64,000 nucleotides of DNA from Paramacrobiotus metropolitanus (Eukaryota > Tardigrada > Eutardigrada > Parachela > Macrobiotidae). Of the stretch, positions 8,951 to 19,005 are shown piece after piece (position 1 is the stretch's first letter; every line of letters starts with the position of its first letter). The position numbers and the translations under genes were made by a program. Below the pieces are notes generated by a model. The model made no database searches and was not told where the DNA came from. It saw nothing but the letters and a program-made list of their open reading frames with translations. The DNA lies in the NCBI RefSeq assembly GCF_019649055.1, contig NW_026570252.1, positions 992,001 to 1,056,000 of the forward strand. Direction: 5' to 3'.

Positions 8951-11900
8951 ATGACAGCGCCCCATTCAACGATGGAAGGACGTCGACGAACTGATCGCTC
9001 AGATGACTCCGACCGAAGCAACCGACCACATCCATATTCACGACCGAAATCCCGGTCGGGCGGATCTTCCACTCGGTCGTCTAACCGGCCTCCGAGTGTA
9101 CAGGTACCGAATATCAGAGCTAACTTAACTGCTGAGCAGTTTACTACTATGTCAGTCGGCCCCAGTTCACGGGCCGACACACCGCTACCGCGGGCACAGC
9201 CTCTGCCACCTCGAGCCATTCCGCCACAGTATTGGCCGCCAGGGACATTCTCTGACGATACCGGACTCTTGGTCAACGCAGCAGTAGCTGGCAGCCAGCC
9301 AAGCTCTACGTCGGGCCAAACGGTCCGACGTTATCCTCGTGGCCCAACGGGCCCACCTCAACCGATTCTGTATGGTGGCCTACCGACCACTTCGGCAAAC
9401 CAGCCGGTTGTTACAACTGCGGCAGTCGGGCCAACGGTCATGACTACGCCGGTCCATACTGGACCGCGGCCACAGTTTACTCCGCCGCCATACTACAATC
9501 CACATTACGGATATCCACCGTACCCTGCGCCTGGACCTTCAAACCAGCCGCAGCCAGATCCAAACCAATTGCGATACCCACCACCGTGGATGTATCCGCC
9601 AGGACCTTATGGATATCCACCGCCTTATGGCGGATATGGAGCATACGGCCAACCGCCGTATAGCCCACCTTCAGCGGCACAACCTGACCCTACGGGCCAG
9701 GCGCCGTCTGACTCATCCATTGAGCCTCCACGAGCGGGACCGGAAGCGTATGTAACTCCAGCGCCGCCGGAAACCCAGCCAAGCACATCACGGCCCGACG
9801 GGTTACGTGATTACCCATTACGGGTATTCGTGGACGGCCGACTAACGGTTTACAACCGGCCAGAAGAGGTTCCACCAGCATTGGCGGCCCAACTTGGCTT
9901 AGCCGAACCGGAACCAGTGGCAGGGCCAACACTGAACCCAGTGTTGACCGGGCGCGACCAGACTGTCCCACCGACAGAACCTGTGTCGTCGCCAATGCCA
10001 GATGAAGAGGAAGATGAAGGGGACGTCCAATGGGATCCAACCACCCCACCAATGAGGACTGAATCCCCTACAGAACTTTTGGCCGACGGACGGACTCCAC
10101 TCTACCAACTTCAGGACAATCTGAAGGAGATGGAGGACGCTATCCAAGAACTGGAGACTATCATTCGAGAACTCGATCGAATTGGTCCTCACTACCGTGA
10201 GTTGATCCAGAAGATCATTATCGATCAAGAAGAATGCAGGCGCCAAGCGCATGAACTTAGCGAAGAAATCGCAACCCGCCGGGCCCAGCACGAAATCTTC
10301 CCGTTGCATGACCAGACCGGTCAGGCCCTATTGGCGGCATCGCAAAGATTAAGATGGCGACTGGAGCAACACAAGATGGCTCACCGGTTTAGAACCAGGG
10401 CCAAAGAAGCCACAGCGCCATCACCATCACCGCCTCCACAGAACCCAACAGTCGTAGTTACCACTACGACAGGGGAATCTTCCGCGGCACCAGTGGCCCA
10501 GCCTACGTCTACCGACGAGGCAATGTTAACGGCCACTGGATTGGAACCGCGAGAACCGACATCATCTCCGTACGACCTGAGGGCTTATCCAGACATACTG
10601 CCTCTGGAACGCGAACTTCACGCGGCGGAACTCCTAGAGGAGGAAATCCGCAAAGCTATCACCAGTCTGAAAGGCGTGGACATCGCCACTATGCGGAGAA
10701 AAGTCGCGCTAGACTTAGAATTCCAGCGCGTCCTGGAATATAGAACCAGGATTCGACGGGCCATGCTGCGATTTATGGATAGGCCATTAAACACGGCCAA
10801 TGACGCGCCAGCATCGCGCGATTTCCGTAACCGGCAATATCAGCTTGGCCTGATCGACGAAGCACTCAGGCGCGTGTTACCTAAACCCCGACCGGGGCAG
10901 CCAACACGCGTCGGACAAACTGGACTTCTCACGCCGACACTTTCCTCAACACGCCAACCGGCGGAAGAATTGAGGATGCGGTTTTTGAGAATTATGCGGA
11001 TCTCGGCTAAACGATTTGCAGCCGGACCGGCACTTAGTCGACCAGCCAGCGCGTCGGACACAGAAACCGACAGCGACATCGAATGGTTCGACATGCCAGA
11101 TCCAATCCCAGTACCAGGATTAACAGCTCCGCCCGATCATATGGTCGCGCCAGAACGACAGGTCCACCCTAGACCTGGTTTACTGGCGCCGCCACCAGAA
11201 ATAGCGGAACGCCTGGAACTAATTATGAGGGCCAACGTCACGCAAGGCAGACCGGCTTATGCGGACGACTTCCCTGTGTTAAACCAACTGGTTAACAACA
11301 ATCAACCGGCCCCTCGGACTTTACGTCAACAATGGGATGACGAACAAGCAGCAGCGGACCAACGGTTACGCGAGGCTGACACCGGACCCATTAGGATGAC
11401 GATCCCTCAGGCAATGAGGAATAGAAACCTCATTAGAGATGCCGAGGACATTGACCGTCGCCTAACTAACCGGATCCAAGATCTCAGCCCATTCGACCCA
11501 GAAGCGGTCAGGCTGACAGAACAGCAACAGAGCCTTACCCAACGGTTGGTTCTGCTCAGGGATCTTACTCCGAACAGTACGATGCCTACCGGTCAATCGT
11601 TAACTGTTTTGGACCACACCACAAGATGGATCCGTGAATTCATCGAAGATTACTGGAAGGTCCAACGACCTGGCCCGTCAACGACGGCACGCCCCAGTGA
11701 CTTCGACCCAGTAAATGAATGGCGACCATCACCAGTGTCTGCGCCAGCACCTTTGGCCCTGACATATGAACCGGCCGCCTTACCATCAGTTGGACAGCCA
11801 ATTCTAGCTGAGTTGGCCCAGGCCCTAACGGTGCCTGATCCAACATCAAGTCAATCCGTGGACACTGCTGGACCTGCTATAGCGGACAGCAGTATAGAAA

Positions 11901-12280
11901 CTCTACAGCAGGACGTTGAAATGGACGTGAGCCTGCCGGATAAAACTCTCGAACTTTCGCCGGAGAAGCCGGCTGAACCGTCGACACCAGTCCAACCGGC
12001 TGGTGAACCGACAAGTCCAATGGCTGTTGACGCACCAACGGTGTCATCACAGCCCACCTCGAAACCAATCGAAGGCGACACATCTGGTGGCACCCTTGTT
12101 GTCCGACCAACGGACAGGAAATCCACAGGAGGAAGGCCAGAACCAGCCACTCCTGCCACAACAAGTGGTCCACAGTCGCCCAGGTTCAAAAGAAGAAGAG
12201 GACTCCTCCAGAAGTCGAAGAGCCTCCTTCGCAGCAGTCACTCCCACCTTGGAGAGAACCGCGTGAAAACCTGGAATTAA
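8951..12280 (+). CDS. ORF A: Pro/Tyr-rich low-complexity protein with coiled-coil segments
   Basis: About 1109 codons from the first ATG (8951). Not a known family. An Arg/Ser-rich start is followed by a long Pro/Tyr/Gly stretch (9470-9700, many YPP, YGYPP and PPY repeats) of the kind found in phase-separating proteins. Charged heptad-like helices follow at about 10100-10420 (DNLKEMEDAIQELETIIREL) and 10600-10780, then Pro/Thr/Ser-rich sequence to the end. From 12007 the -1 frame is also open and leads into ORF B, so A and B may be one protein. In Element 2 a shorter Pro/Gly/Arg-rich region is fused in frame to the domains of ORF B, which supports this. It has no transmembrane segment and no envelope-like features. 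Confidence 0.7.
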   Translation: MTAPHSTMEGRRRTDRSDDSDRSNRPHPYSRPKSRSGGSSTRSSNRPPSVQVPNIRANLTAEQFTTMSVGPSSRADTPLPRAQPLPPRAIPPQYWPPGTFSDDTGLLVNAAVAGSQPSSTSGQTVRRYPRGPTGPPQPILYGGLPTTSANQPVVTTAAVGPTVMTTPVHTGPRPQFTPPPYYNPHYGYPPYPAPGPSNQPQPDPNQLRYPPPWMYPPGPYGYPPPYGGYGAYGQPPYSPPSAAQPDPTGQAPSDSSIEPPRAGPEAYVTPAPPETQPSTSRPDGLRDYPLRVFVDGRLTVYNRPEEVPPALAAQLGLAEPEPVAGPTLNPVLTGRDQTVPPTEPVSSPMPDEEEDEGDVQWDPTTPPMRTESPTELLADGRTPLYQLQDNLKEMEDAIQELETIIRELDRIGPHYRELIQKIIIDQEECRRQAHELSEEIATRRAQHEIFPLHDQTGQALLAASQRLRWRLEQHKMAHRFRTRAKEATAPSPSPPPQNPTVVVTTTTGESSAAPVAQPTSTDEAMLTATGLEPREPTSSPYDLRAYPDILPLERELHAAELLEEEIRKAITSLKGVDIATMRRKVALDLEFQRVLEYRTRIRRAMLRFMDRPLNTANDAPASRDFRNRQYQLGLIDEALRRVLPKPRPGQPTRVGQTGLLTPTLSSTRQPAEELRMRFLRIMRISAKRFAAGPALSRPASASDTETDSDIEWFDMPDPIPVPGLTAPPDHMVAPERQVHPRPGLLAPPPEIAERLELIMRANVTQGRPAYADDFPVLNQLVNNNQPAPRTLRQQWDDEQAAADQRLREADTGPIRMTIPQAMRNRNLIRDAEDIDRRLTNRIQDLSPFDPEAVRLTEQQQSLTQRLVLLRDLTPNSTMPTGQSLTVLDHTTRWIREFIEDYWKVQRPGPSTTARPSDFDPVNEWRPSPVSAPAPLALTYEPAALPSVGQPILAELAQALTVPDPTSSQSVDTAGPAIADSSIETLQQDVEMDVSLPDKTLELSPEKPAEPSTPVQPAGEPTSPMAVDAPTVSSQPTSKPIEGDTSGGTLVVRPTDRKSTGGRPEPATPATTSGPQSPRFKRRRGLLQKSKSLLRSSHSHLGENRVKTWN

Positions 12281-12399
12281 CTCGTCCAACCAGGCCCACT
12301 CCACCAGCGCGGAGTGGCCTGCCAAAGGACTTAGACGTTCCCGGCCCTACCAGGCCTGGCCCGTCCATACTTAAACCAAAGAAGGCGGAACCACCGACT

Positions 12400-15300
12400 T
12401 TGACCCTTCGTGGCCTACCGGCCAAGAAGAAGAAGTCGCCGCCGAAGAATTTTCCTGGCAAGGGACATGTGCTCTCCCCACCGGAAGCACCAGCGATTCC
12501 GTCAGGAACAACCCAGCCACTGCGGGACGAACCTCCAACGAGGCATCGCATCCGACTGACTCAAACGGAGTCATGGGATGACCCGCATAACCGGGCTGTA
12601 AGCGAGATCATAGAAGTTGATCTACGCTTAAACCTGACTGAGGAGGATATGCGCCAGCGACTACGCGCCGGCGATCCTACATTAACGGACCGTGAGATTG
12701 ACCGCATCAACCGAGGTTGTCAATTGATGGTCCAAGAACGAACAATCCTCATCAGAAAGCTGATGGCCATGCGGAGCAAAAGCCAGGCCCTTCGCCAACG
12801 CAAGTTGCCTAGCGAAATTATCGAGCACGCCATCTATATCAGGGGCCCACACATCAATCCAAGGGCATGGACAGTTGAACCGCGCCCACGACCAGGCCAG
12901 CCAGTGGAAGACGAACTGCCACCGGAAGAGGCAGAAAGCGAGGACGAACGTCCTCAACTGCCGGCGGCCTTCTGGGGCGTCTCGTCAAGTGAGGAGTCGG
13001 AGAATGAAGAAGACTTGGACGAACATGTCCAAAGGGCGTTATACGAGACCAGTCAGGTCCGGCCACCTTCAACGAAGGAATCGCCACGCCGAAGTCGATC
13101 TCCGTCAAAAAGAACTTCTCCTGGACGCGCCACATCAACCCCGGCGCGAATGCCCAGCATGCCGGCCATCGAACCGGCGCCTGCCAGGTTCACACCGAGC
13201 CGGCCAGGCAAGTCCCCGACCAAAGAGAGGATGGACACCACACCTCCTCAGCAGCCAACCATGACCATTACTGTGGAACGAATCGCAGCACCTACGGTGT
13301 CTGCAGGTTCACCACTTGAGCCAGTAACGGTCACGGTCAGAACCCCTGCACCAGTGGTCGCAGAATCGGCCAGAATGATGTTGCAGATAACTCCGGCTGT
13401 CTCGGACCAAGAAGAGGAAACCGACACGGCCCTGATGCCCATGAGTGCTCTCACTCCTACCGAGCAGAGACACTTATACGTCCACTCTGACCAAAATGAA
13501 CGACGGCGATACCGGTTCCTGCTCACAAAGAGACAGGAGGCGAAGGAGCAGAATAACATGGAAGAATATGACATGTTATCCGAGATGCTCGCGCCATTAA
13601 TTTACCGAATGGTAAAAGATTACCGGACCCGTCGCAATCAAAGGGCCTTTCCCCCACCAGAGCAAGACCCAATGATGACTGATGCCCTGCTGTCAAATGC
13701 CCCACTGATTGTGGTACCGCCAAAGACGCAGGTACCCCCAGCTTCAGAACCAATGGATACTTCTCCGTCCGGACCTGTGGCCATGGAGCCTCGGCCAAAA
13801 CCAGTCCAACAGGAGGAGCCACCGAAGGCCACTTCGTCGGCACAAGAATCGGCAGGCCAAAGTCAGTCCGGAACAGGGCCAACGGCCGCTGCTCCGACAA
13901 TATTGACGAACATGCCCGCCAGTGTCGACGACATACCTTTTGGCCGTCCAGTAACTTTCCCCATAACTGGGACATTAGATAATTTGGCACTTGGCATGGG
14001 TGTGATCCACTCAGCTAACTCCCAACGGAGTAAGCAGCCAAGGAAAGCCAAGAACCCAGAGAGGGCCAGACCGGCCTCTCGTCCAGCTTCTCCTCAACCG
14101 AGGGCCAAACCGGCCACTCGCCCAAACTCCCCTCAACCGAGTGGAAGTCAGGCGGCCACACCTCGGCCAACATCTAATCCAGAGGCCAAACGTAACCGCC
14201 AAAAGAAACAAGCGGCCAAGGACAAGAAAAGTCAAGAGGCCAAGATCGCCCAGCTTGAGAAGCGGCTGTCAGGCGATGAAGACGTCCAAGTCCTATCGGA
14301 CAGTCCAGATAAACCAGCAGAGCCCGCATTAAATCGCTCACGGCGGGACGAGGAGTATGAACCACGCTGCGGGACAGAACCGCCCTCAGAAGAAGTCATG
14401 CTTCCCTCGCCATGGGACGATGAGGCCGAGCTACCGGACCCTGGACCGGAGGCCACACACATAGAGGTCCCAGCGGATCACTATGTGCGATTAACCGTGG
14501 CAGCCGCCAGGGCTATGAGACGCGCAACAGGACGAGACATGTACCAATGCCTCGTCTGCGTCCTCCGGTCCCGTATGAAGTATAAGGAAGAATACCAGGG
14601 CCTACCGGCTGCGGACCGTGTACTAACGGCACCATTTATACGGCGGATGGTATCCCGGATTCTGGACATGGGACTTCTGGTCCGCACACACCGTGATTGG
14701 ACCAGTATGATGGAACTTCACGTGGCCAGTCGGCCAGCAGGACTTTCCCGCAGCCGGGATTTTCCTTTCCATCAGATATGCAGGACCATCGCTTACCTGC
14801 ACAACCCAAGAGGGTCCAACCTGACCGATATCGCCAGGACACTCAACGCTCTCTATTACCTTGGAGAGGAGAACCTGGATAAACTCACAACCAGATTGGC
14901 TGATGAGCTAATTGCGCTGGTTAGGGAAGGAACCCTGGAAACGACCAACGCACATAGGGCGGAACCAATTCGCTTCACCATTCCGGGATTCATCCCACAG
15001 AAGACCCAACGGTCTCTGTATGTGTCACACGACGTTGACACAAATTGGGATCCGGACAGAAAGAAAGCGGTTGGACCGCCGAAGGACAAGCTGACCGGCA
15101 GAGCCAAGGAGGCTTACTTAATCTCCCAAGAGGCCAAACTGCCAGGTCCAAAGAACTTGCCGGTTGAAAAGCCCCCTCGACCATCGGTCACTAGAAGGGA
15201 AAAGGCTGCACGGCAAGAAGTTGAAGAAGAGATGCGCGCGGCCGGAATCCGACCCGTGCCAAGGGACACTGTGTCACTGCCTAACGCAGCTGGCCAGTCC

Positions 15301-16560
15301 AGACCTCCTTCACCGACTCCATCAGCCACATCAACTAATAGTCGAAAGACTACGGCCACAAAGGCCACGGCTGCAAAGAGGAGCGGGAGGAAGGGCCCGC
15401 CACCACCGGGCCGAGACGTATCGGACTCCGAGGACTCCGAACCGGAGGACTCGGAGAAGGAACAAGAAGAAGAGCCGGACCAGGACCAAACTATGGAATC
15501 CCAAAAGTCCGACTCGGATGACAATGATGACGATGACCAGAGCCCTGGTAAACTGACCATTAACGTTCCATCGGACCACGACACGGAAATCCCACCTGGT
15601 GATGAAAATCAGCCACCTAACGGTGACCAGGATATGGAGGACCAGGGCGGTGCAGAAGGCGCCAGTCAGGACCAAAGTGGCGCAGACGGCGCCGATCGGG
15701 AAAGTCAGGCCAGCGTAGAAGACGCTGAGCCAAGTGGAAGCGGTGCACAGCCCGAACGGGACAGAGTGCGAGACTCCACCTCACCAGAATCAAATGACGG
15801 TGAGATCCAGTGGACCTTACCCGACCCATGCCCGGCCAAACCGCGCATAGATTATGTGCCGCCACCAAGAACCAATGTGGCGAGGAAATGGCCCGGCGGA
15901 GATCCATCAAAGAAGCCGAAGATCTCCAATACGGACGAGACGTGGGCATATATTAAGGCAGCCTTAAAGGCGTTGTCCCAAACGGGCACAACCCTTGCTA
16001 CAGGAGGCTTGGCCTTCCAGCTCATCCAGAAATATAATGGCCCACCAGTATCCAAGTCCAAGGTGATGAAATACATCAGAATGGCCTATGAAGAAGGAGC
16101 TATCCTTCGAACCCATCTGCCTAACATGCAGATGTTTTACACGTTCCCACCGGAAAGACGTGACGAAGCGCCTCAAGGCTATTGGGAATGGCAAAATGCC
16201 ATCTTGGCGGTACTGACCACCACGCAACATCCCTTGGGCCTGACAAGAGGTGAAATGGCCAACCAACTCCTTGGACGATATGACGTACAACTTTCAACGT
16301 ACGATCCTCAGCTGAGTGCCGGGAACGAATATCCCCCTAGTCGCCCCAACGGGTTGTACTACCTCAGCGAAGACGTACGATACATCGTCAAAAAGATGCT
16401 GCGCGAAGGCTGGCTCGAGCAAACTGTTGACGAGCCAGAAGCCCAGCAGCGTTACCGGATGAAGAATAATCCACCGGATCGCTATGGCCCTCGTCCCACC
16501 GAACCCGCCTCCTTGGCCTCAACCAAGTCCAAGAAGAAGCGGCGCACTTACCATCAGTGA
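12400..16560 (+). CDS. ORF B: large protein with two winged-helix plus linker-histone (H15)-like modules
   Basis: The frame is open from 12007 and overlaps the end of ORF A; codon 12400 is TTG, and the first ATG is about 80 codons further on, so expression may need a frameshift, or an indel has split A from B. About 690 residues of Pro/Ser/Glu-rich sequence with basic patches come first. Residues about 694-780 look like a SAMD1/KAT6-type winged helix, and 785-870 like an H1/H5 globular domain (ICRTIAYLHNPRGSNLTDI). Acidic Ser/Asp/Glu linkers follow (15421-15780). A second pair is at about 1179-1255 (YIKAALKALSQTG) and 1260-1365 (WQNAILAVLTTTQHPLGLT), then a KSKKKRR tail. These resemble modules that bind DNA or nucleosomes. 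Assignment is by motif reading against Element 2; module 1 is clearer than module 2. Confidence 0.6.
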   Translation: MTLRGLPAKKKKSPPKNFPGKGHVLSPPEAPAIPSGTTQPLRDEPPTRHRIRLTQTESWDDPHNRAVSEIIEVDLRLNLTEEDMRQRLRAGDPTLTDREIDRINRGCQLMVQERTILIRKLMAMRSKSQALRQRKLPSEIIEHAIYIRGPHINPRAWTVEPRPRPGQPVEDELPPEEAESEDERPQLPAAFWGVSSSEESENEEDLDEHVQRALYETSQVRPPSTKESPRRSRSPSKRTSPGRATSTPARMPSMPAIEPAPARFTPSRPGKSPTKERMDTTPPQQPTMTITVERIAAPTVSAGSPLEPVTVTVRTPAPVVAESARMMLQITPAVSDQEEETDTALMPMSALTPTEQRHLYVHSDQNERRRYRFLLTKRQEAKEQNNMEEYDMLSEMLAPLIYRMVKDYRTRRNQRAFPPPEQDPMMTDALLSNAPLIVVPPKTQVPPASEPMDTSPSGPVAMEPRPKPVQQEEPPKATSSAQESAGQSQSGTGPTAAAPTILTNMPASVDDIPFGRPVTFPITGTLDNLALGMGVIHSANSQRSKQPRKAKNPERARPASRPASPQPRAKPATRPNSPQPSGSQAATPRPTSNPEAKRNRQKKQAAKDKKSQEAKIAQLEKRLSGDEDVQVLSDSPDKPAEPALNRSRRDEEYEPRCGTEPPSEEVMLPSPWDDEAELPDPGPEATHIEVPADHYVRLTVAAARAMRRATGRDMYQCLVCVLRSRMKYKEEYQGLPAADRVLTAPFIRRMVSRILDMGLLVRTHRDWTSMMELHVASRPAGLSRSRDFPFHQICRTIAYLHNPRGSNLTDIARTLNALYYLGEENLDKLTTRLADELIALVREGTLETTNAHRAEPIRFTIPGFIPQKTQRSLYVSHDVDTNWDPDRKKAVGPPKDKLTGRAKEAYLISQEAKLPGPKNLPVEKPPRPSVTRREKAARQEVEEEMRAAGIRPVPRDTVSLPNAAGQSRPPSPTPSATSTNSRKTTATKATAAKRSGRKGPPPPGRDVSDSEDSEPEDSEKEQEEEPDQDQTMESQKSDSDDNDDDDQSPGKLTINVPSDHDTEIPPGDENQPPNGDQDMEDQGGAEGASQDQSGADGADRESQASVEDAEPSGSGAQPERDRVRDSTSPESNDGEIQWTLPDPCPAKPRIDYVPPPRTNVARKWPGGDPSKKPKISNTDETWAYIKAALKALSQTGTTLATGGLAFQLIQKYNGPPVSKSKVMKYIRMAYEEGAILRTHLPNMQMFYTFPPERRDEAPQGYWEWQNAILAVLTTTQHPLGLTRGEMANQLLGRYDVQLSTYDPQLSAGNEYPPSRPNGLYYLSEDVRYIVKKMLREGWLEQTVDEPEAQQRYRMKNNPPDRYGPRPTEPASLASTKSKKKRRTYHQ

Positions 16561-16751
16561 CCTAGGCATAGAATTTGCATAGGGTCTAGGGGGTGAACCC
16601 GATATAATTCACCGGGCAAGAAAAGCCTAGTTAACAAATCACACGTAAAAATCATAGGGACGTAAAATATAGGGCGTAATCATCATAGGGACCCGTCATA
16701 GAAAGTGGATTTAACCTTATTCTGCAAGTTTCATTTCTGTTACCACAGAGA
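16561..16751 (+). ncRNA. Intercistronic segment with a variant of the conserved hairpin
   Basis: The gap between ORF B and ORF C begins with a hairpin at 16561-16583: outer stem CCTA/TAGG, one unpaired base on each side, inner stem GCA/TGC, loop TAGAATT. It has the same architecture as the TAGAAGT hairpins before ORF A and in the 3' region. A weaker TAGAAAG loop with a 2-bp stem lies at about 16697-16707. The motif CATAGGGAC occurs twice (near 16654 and 16684). Confidence 0.45.
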
Positions 16752-18689
16752 ATGGGACTTACACCACAGCAGAAGTACGAGCCGCGATGTTCGGACTGCA
16801 GACGCAATAGCGGAGACCAGAACCGCCGGGACAACTCCCCACGGGAATTGTTCCCTTGCGCATATCACCTGCGGCCGGGCTTCCGCGACGAGAATGATAG
16901 AGCCTACTGCTTCTACTTGGAAGTGGTGAGAGGCAACTTCGATGCATACTGCCACATGACCAGCCGTGATGGAAGCCACCTGTTTCCCCTACTGAGGGAC
17001 TACGAGCAGATAGAGATCTACGATCTCTACATGCAACGCAGTGGCGCCCGACAACCTGGCTGGAGCAGCACCGGGACTCAGATTCCTCCACTCAGCCAAT
17101 CGGCTCGAGAACGAAAAGAGGAACGACACCGGGAACGTCGAGCCCGTAACGCGGGTTCTGACCAGCCCTCAGGGCGCGGCCCAACGGCCGCCCCGAGAAC
17201 ATATGGACATCAGCAGCGGCCATCGTCAGGCTCTCAATCCTACGGATATGAGTTGTCTACACCGACGACATACAATCAGATCCTGGAAAACATCAACAAA
17301 GCTATGGTTGACCAGGCGGCCAAACAGCTGATGGAAGGTGGACTGCTGGACGCCTTGAAAGGACAGTATCCGCCAGCGCGTACCGAACAGTACGCGCCAC
17401 TGGCACCGCTACCGAGGAACCCAGATGACTTACGTCACCAGATACAGAGCCGCAACCAGAACCAAACTGGCCGCCGTAGCCAGCCCGAGGAGCGCCAAAC
17501 GCGCACATCACCCGGAAAACGGAGCGAGGCAGAGTCCAACCTGATTGTCGCTCAGTCCACCAAGCGACCAGAACGAAGTGTCAGCTCAGTGGCCCACAAT
17601 ATCAGCATCCAGATACCGATGGAGACTGAGTCCGCACCGCCGTCATCGGACCTACCGGCCCGACAAGACGCAAGCGTTAGTGCCACGGACTTCGACCCAT
17701 ATAAACATGCTGAGGACCAGGGCATCAATATCCGACCACGTCCCCATCGGGAGGTGACGGACTACATCATGGGCGCTATCCCATACCCTAGGGAGCGATG
17801 GGCCCAACTTAACGCCATGGTCCAGAACTTGCAAACCTTCGTCATCCGGTCCGGCCTCGAAATGAAGATGCAGAAAAAGGAGTGGCCCCGTGCTTTCAGC
17901 ATGGCGGAACACACCGAAAACCGCGAGGGCTATCCAATGGTCCGTGACAATGCTCTATCGAGCATCACGGACGTGAACTTACTCGGACAGCCCGTTACCA
18001 GACCGGACTGGAACGACTTGTGCCAACTGCACATAAAGGACGACCAACTCGACGTCGTCAAATATCTGGCCCAGTTTGTCCTACCGGACGCAAACGCCAG
18101 CTTCATAGTCGCAGCTTCACGAGCCGCCATGGAAATCCCATGCAAGCCGGCCGATCACAAGGAGGCCCCCGGGACGTACACTTACTCGTATAACGGCACG
18201 ATGATACGCATCTTTGCCGCCAGACTGGGACACTTACGGTGTCACTGGAAACTTGAAGTTGCCTACCGGCAGGGGAAGATCATTCCTCGATTACTGACTC
18301 AGGTGGCCCTCCTTGGAAATCAAATTCATGAAATCGAAGCGGAAGTCAAAATTCAAAGCGCCCTGAACGTTTTCAGGAGCCGCGCCAAAGACTACCGTTA
18401 TCGCCATCCAACGGACTTCGACGACGGTGCGGAAGCGTTCGTCAACCGAACGGCAGCGCGGAAACTTCCAACGAAGTTTCGCACCCAACGATCCTCAACA
18501 GGATCGTCCGCACACGTCCAGACCCAGGCCGAACAGTCTGGCCCAGAAGTCCAGCCGACCAGCACCTCCAGCCAACATCAACATAACCTGACTGAACAGG
18601 AATTGGTGGACATGGAGGAAAGCGTCGTTGACCCACTCAACCCAGGGTTGGGCGACGGCGACCAAGCCGGACAAGGAGGGCAGGAATAG
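16752..18689 (+). CDS. ORF C: zinc-finger-like protein conserved between the two elements
   Basis: 645 codons from ATG 16752. The N-terminus has C13-x2-C16 and C36-x2-H39, a probable zinc site. Next is FYLEVVRGNFDAYCH, which aligns with FYEAILGNVAAYLEF in Element 2. The middle is Gln/Arg/Ser/Pro-rich and disordered. Residues about 412-500 are a helical block (VKYLAQFVLPDANASFIVAA, IFAARLGHLRCHWKLE) that aligns with Element 2 (YVLQFILPETNPALFFLAC, VFAARLGHFNSHCELA). The tail is acidic and Gln-rich. There is no signal peptide or membrane segment, so it is not an envelope protein. The alternating Leu/Ala/Phe helix pattern could suit a structural or nucleic-acid-binding protein; the role is unknown. 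Confidence 0.75.
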   Translation: MGLTPQQKYEPRCSDCRRNSGDQNRRDNSPRELFPCAYHLRPGFRDENDRAYCFYLEVVRGNFDAYCHMTSRDGSHLFPLLRDYEQIEIYDLYMQRSGARQPGWSSTGTQIPPLSQSARERKEERHRERRARNAGSDQPSGRGPTAAPRTYGHQQRPSSGSQSYGYELSTPTTYNQILENINKAMVDQAAKQLMEGGLLDALKGQYPPARTEQYAPLAPLPRNPDDLRHQIQSRNQNQTGRRSQPEERQTRTSPGKRSEAESNLIVAQSTKRPERSVSSVAHNISIQIPMETESAPPSSDLPARQDASVSATDFDPYKHAEDQGINIRPRPHREVTDYIMGAIPYPRERWAQLNAMVQNLQTFVIRSGLEMKMQKKEWPRAFSMAEHTENREGYPMVRDNALSSITDVNLLGQPVTRPDWNDLCQLHIKDDQLDVVKYLAQFVLPDANASFIVAASRAAMEIPCKPADHKEAPGTYTYSYNGTMIRIFAARLGHLRCHWKLEVAYRQGKIIPRLLTQVALLGNQIHEIEAEVKIQSALNVFRSRAKDYRYRHPTDFDDGAEAFVNRTAARKLPTKFRTQRSSTGSSAHVQTQAEQSGPEVQPTSTSSQHQHNLTEQELVDMEESVVDPLNPGLGDGDQAGQGGQE

Positions 18690-19005
18690 GCCAACGGCCA
18701 TTCCTGCATGTCGGCCCTAAAATTGGACCGGCATCGGCTGAACCGGACTTGAACACCATAATGGGTACAATCCAACGGTTGTAACCCTCGCCCAACAAAC
18801 GTGGCTTACAGCCATGTATCGTCTACCTTACCGGACCTAAACTCCTGGACCTTAACCGGATTCCCCGGATTGGCTCTGGCTTAGCGGCTGGGACCATGAA
18901 TTTGGCCTGGCCATCCCAGACCATCCGACGGAGTCCACCGGACCGAACTTGGCGCAAGGCCCGGTTCACCGGCATGGAAAGGATCCAGCGCCCAGAAGGC
19001 GGCGA

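Noticed and set aside
12187-12280. A second programmed frameshift between ORF A and ORF B
   Set aside because: The A-rich stretch does not form an X XXY YYZ heptamer in the right phase; an indel is the simpler explanation, so it is listed only as an overlap.
15114-15584. 156-codon minus-strand Ser/Gly-rich frame
   Set aside because: Antisense image of the acidic Ser/Asp/Glu linker of ORF B; composition is fully explained by that.
16752-18689. Envelope protein in Element 1
   Set aside because: No signal peptide, membrane anchor, cleavage site or glycoprotein-like pattern in any of the three extra frames.
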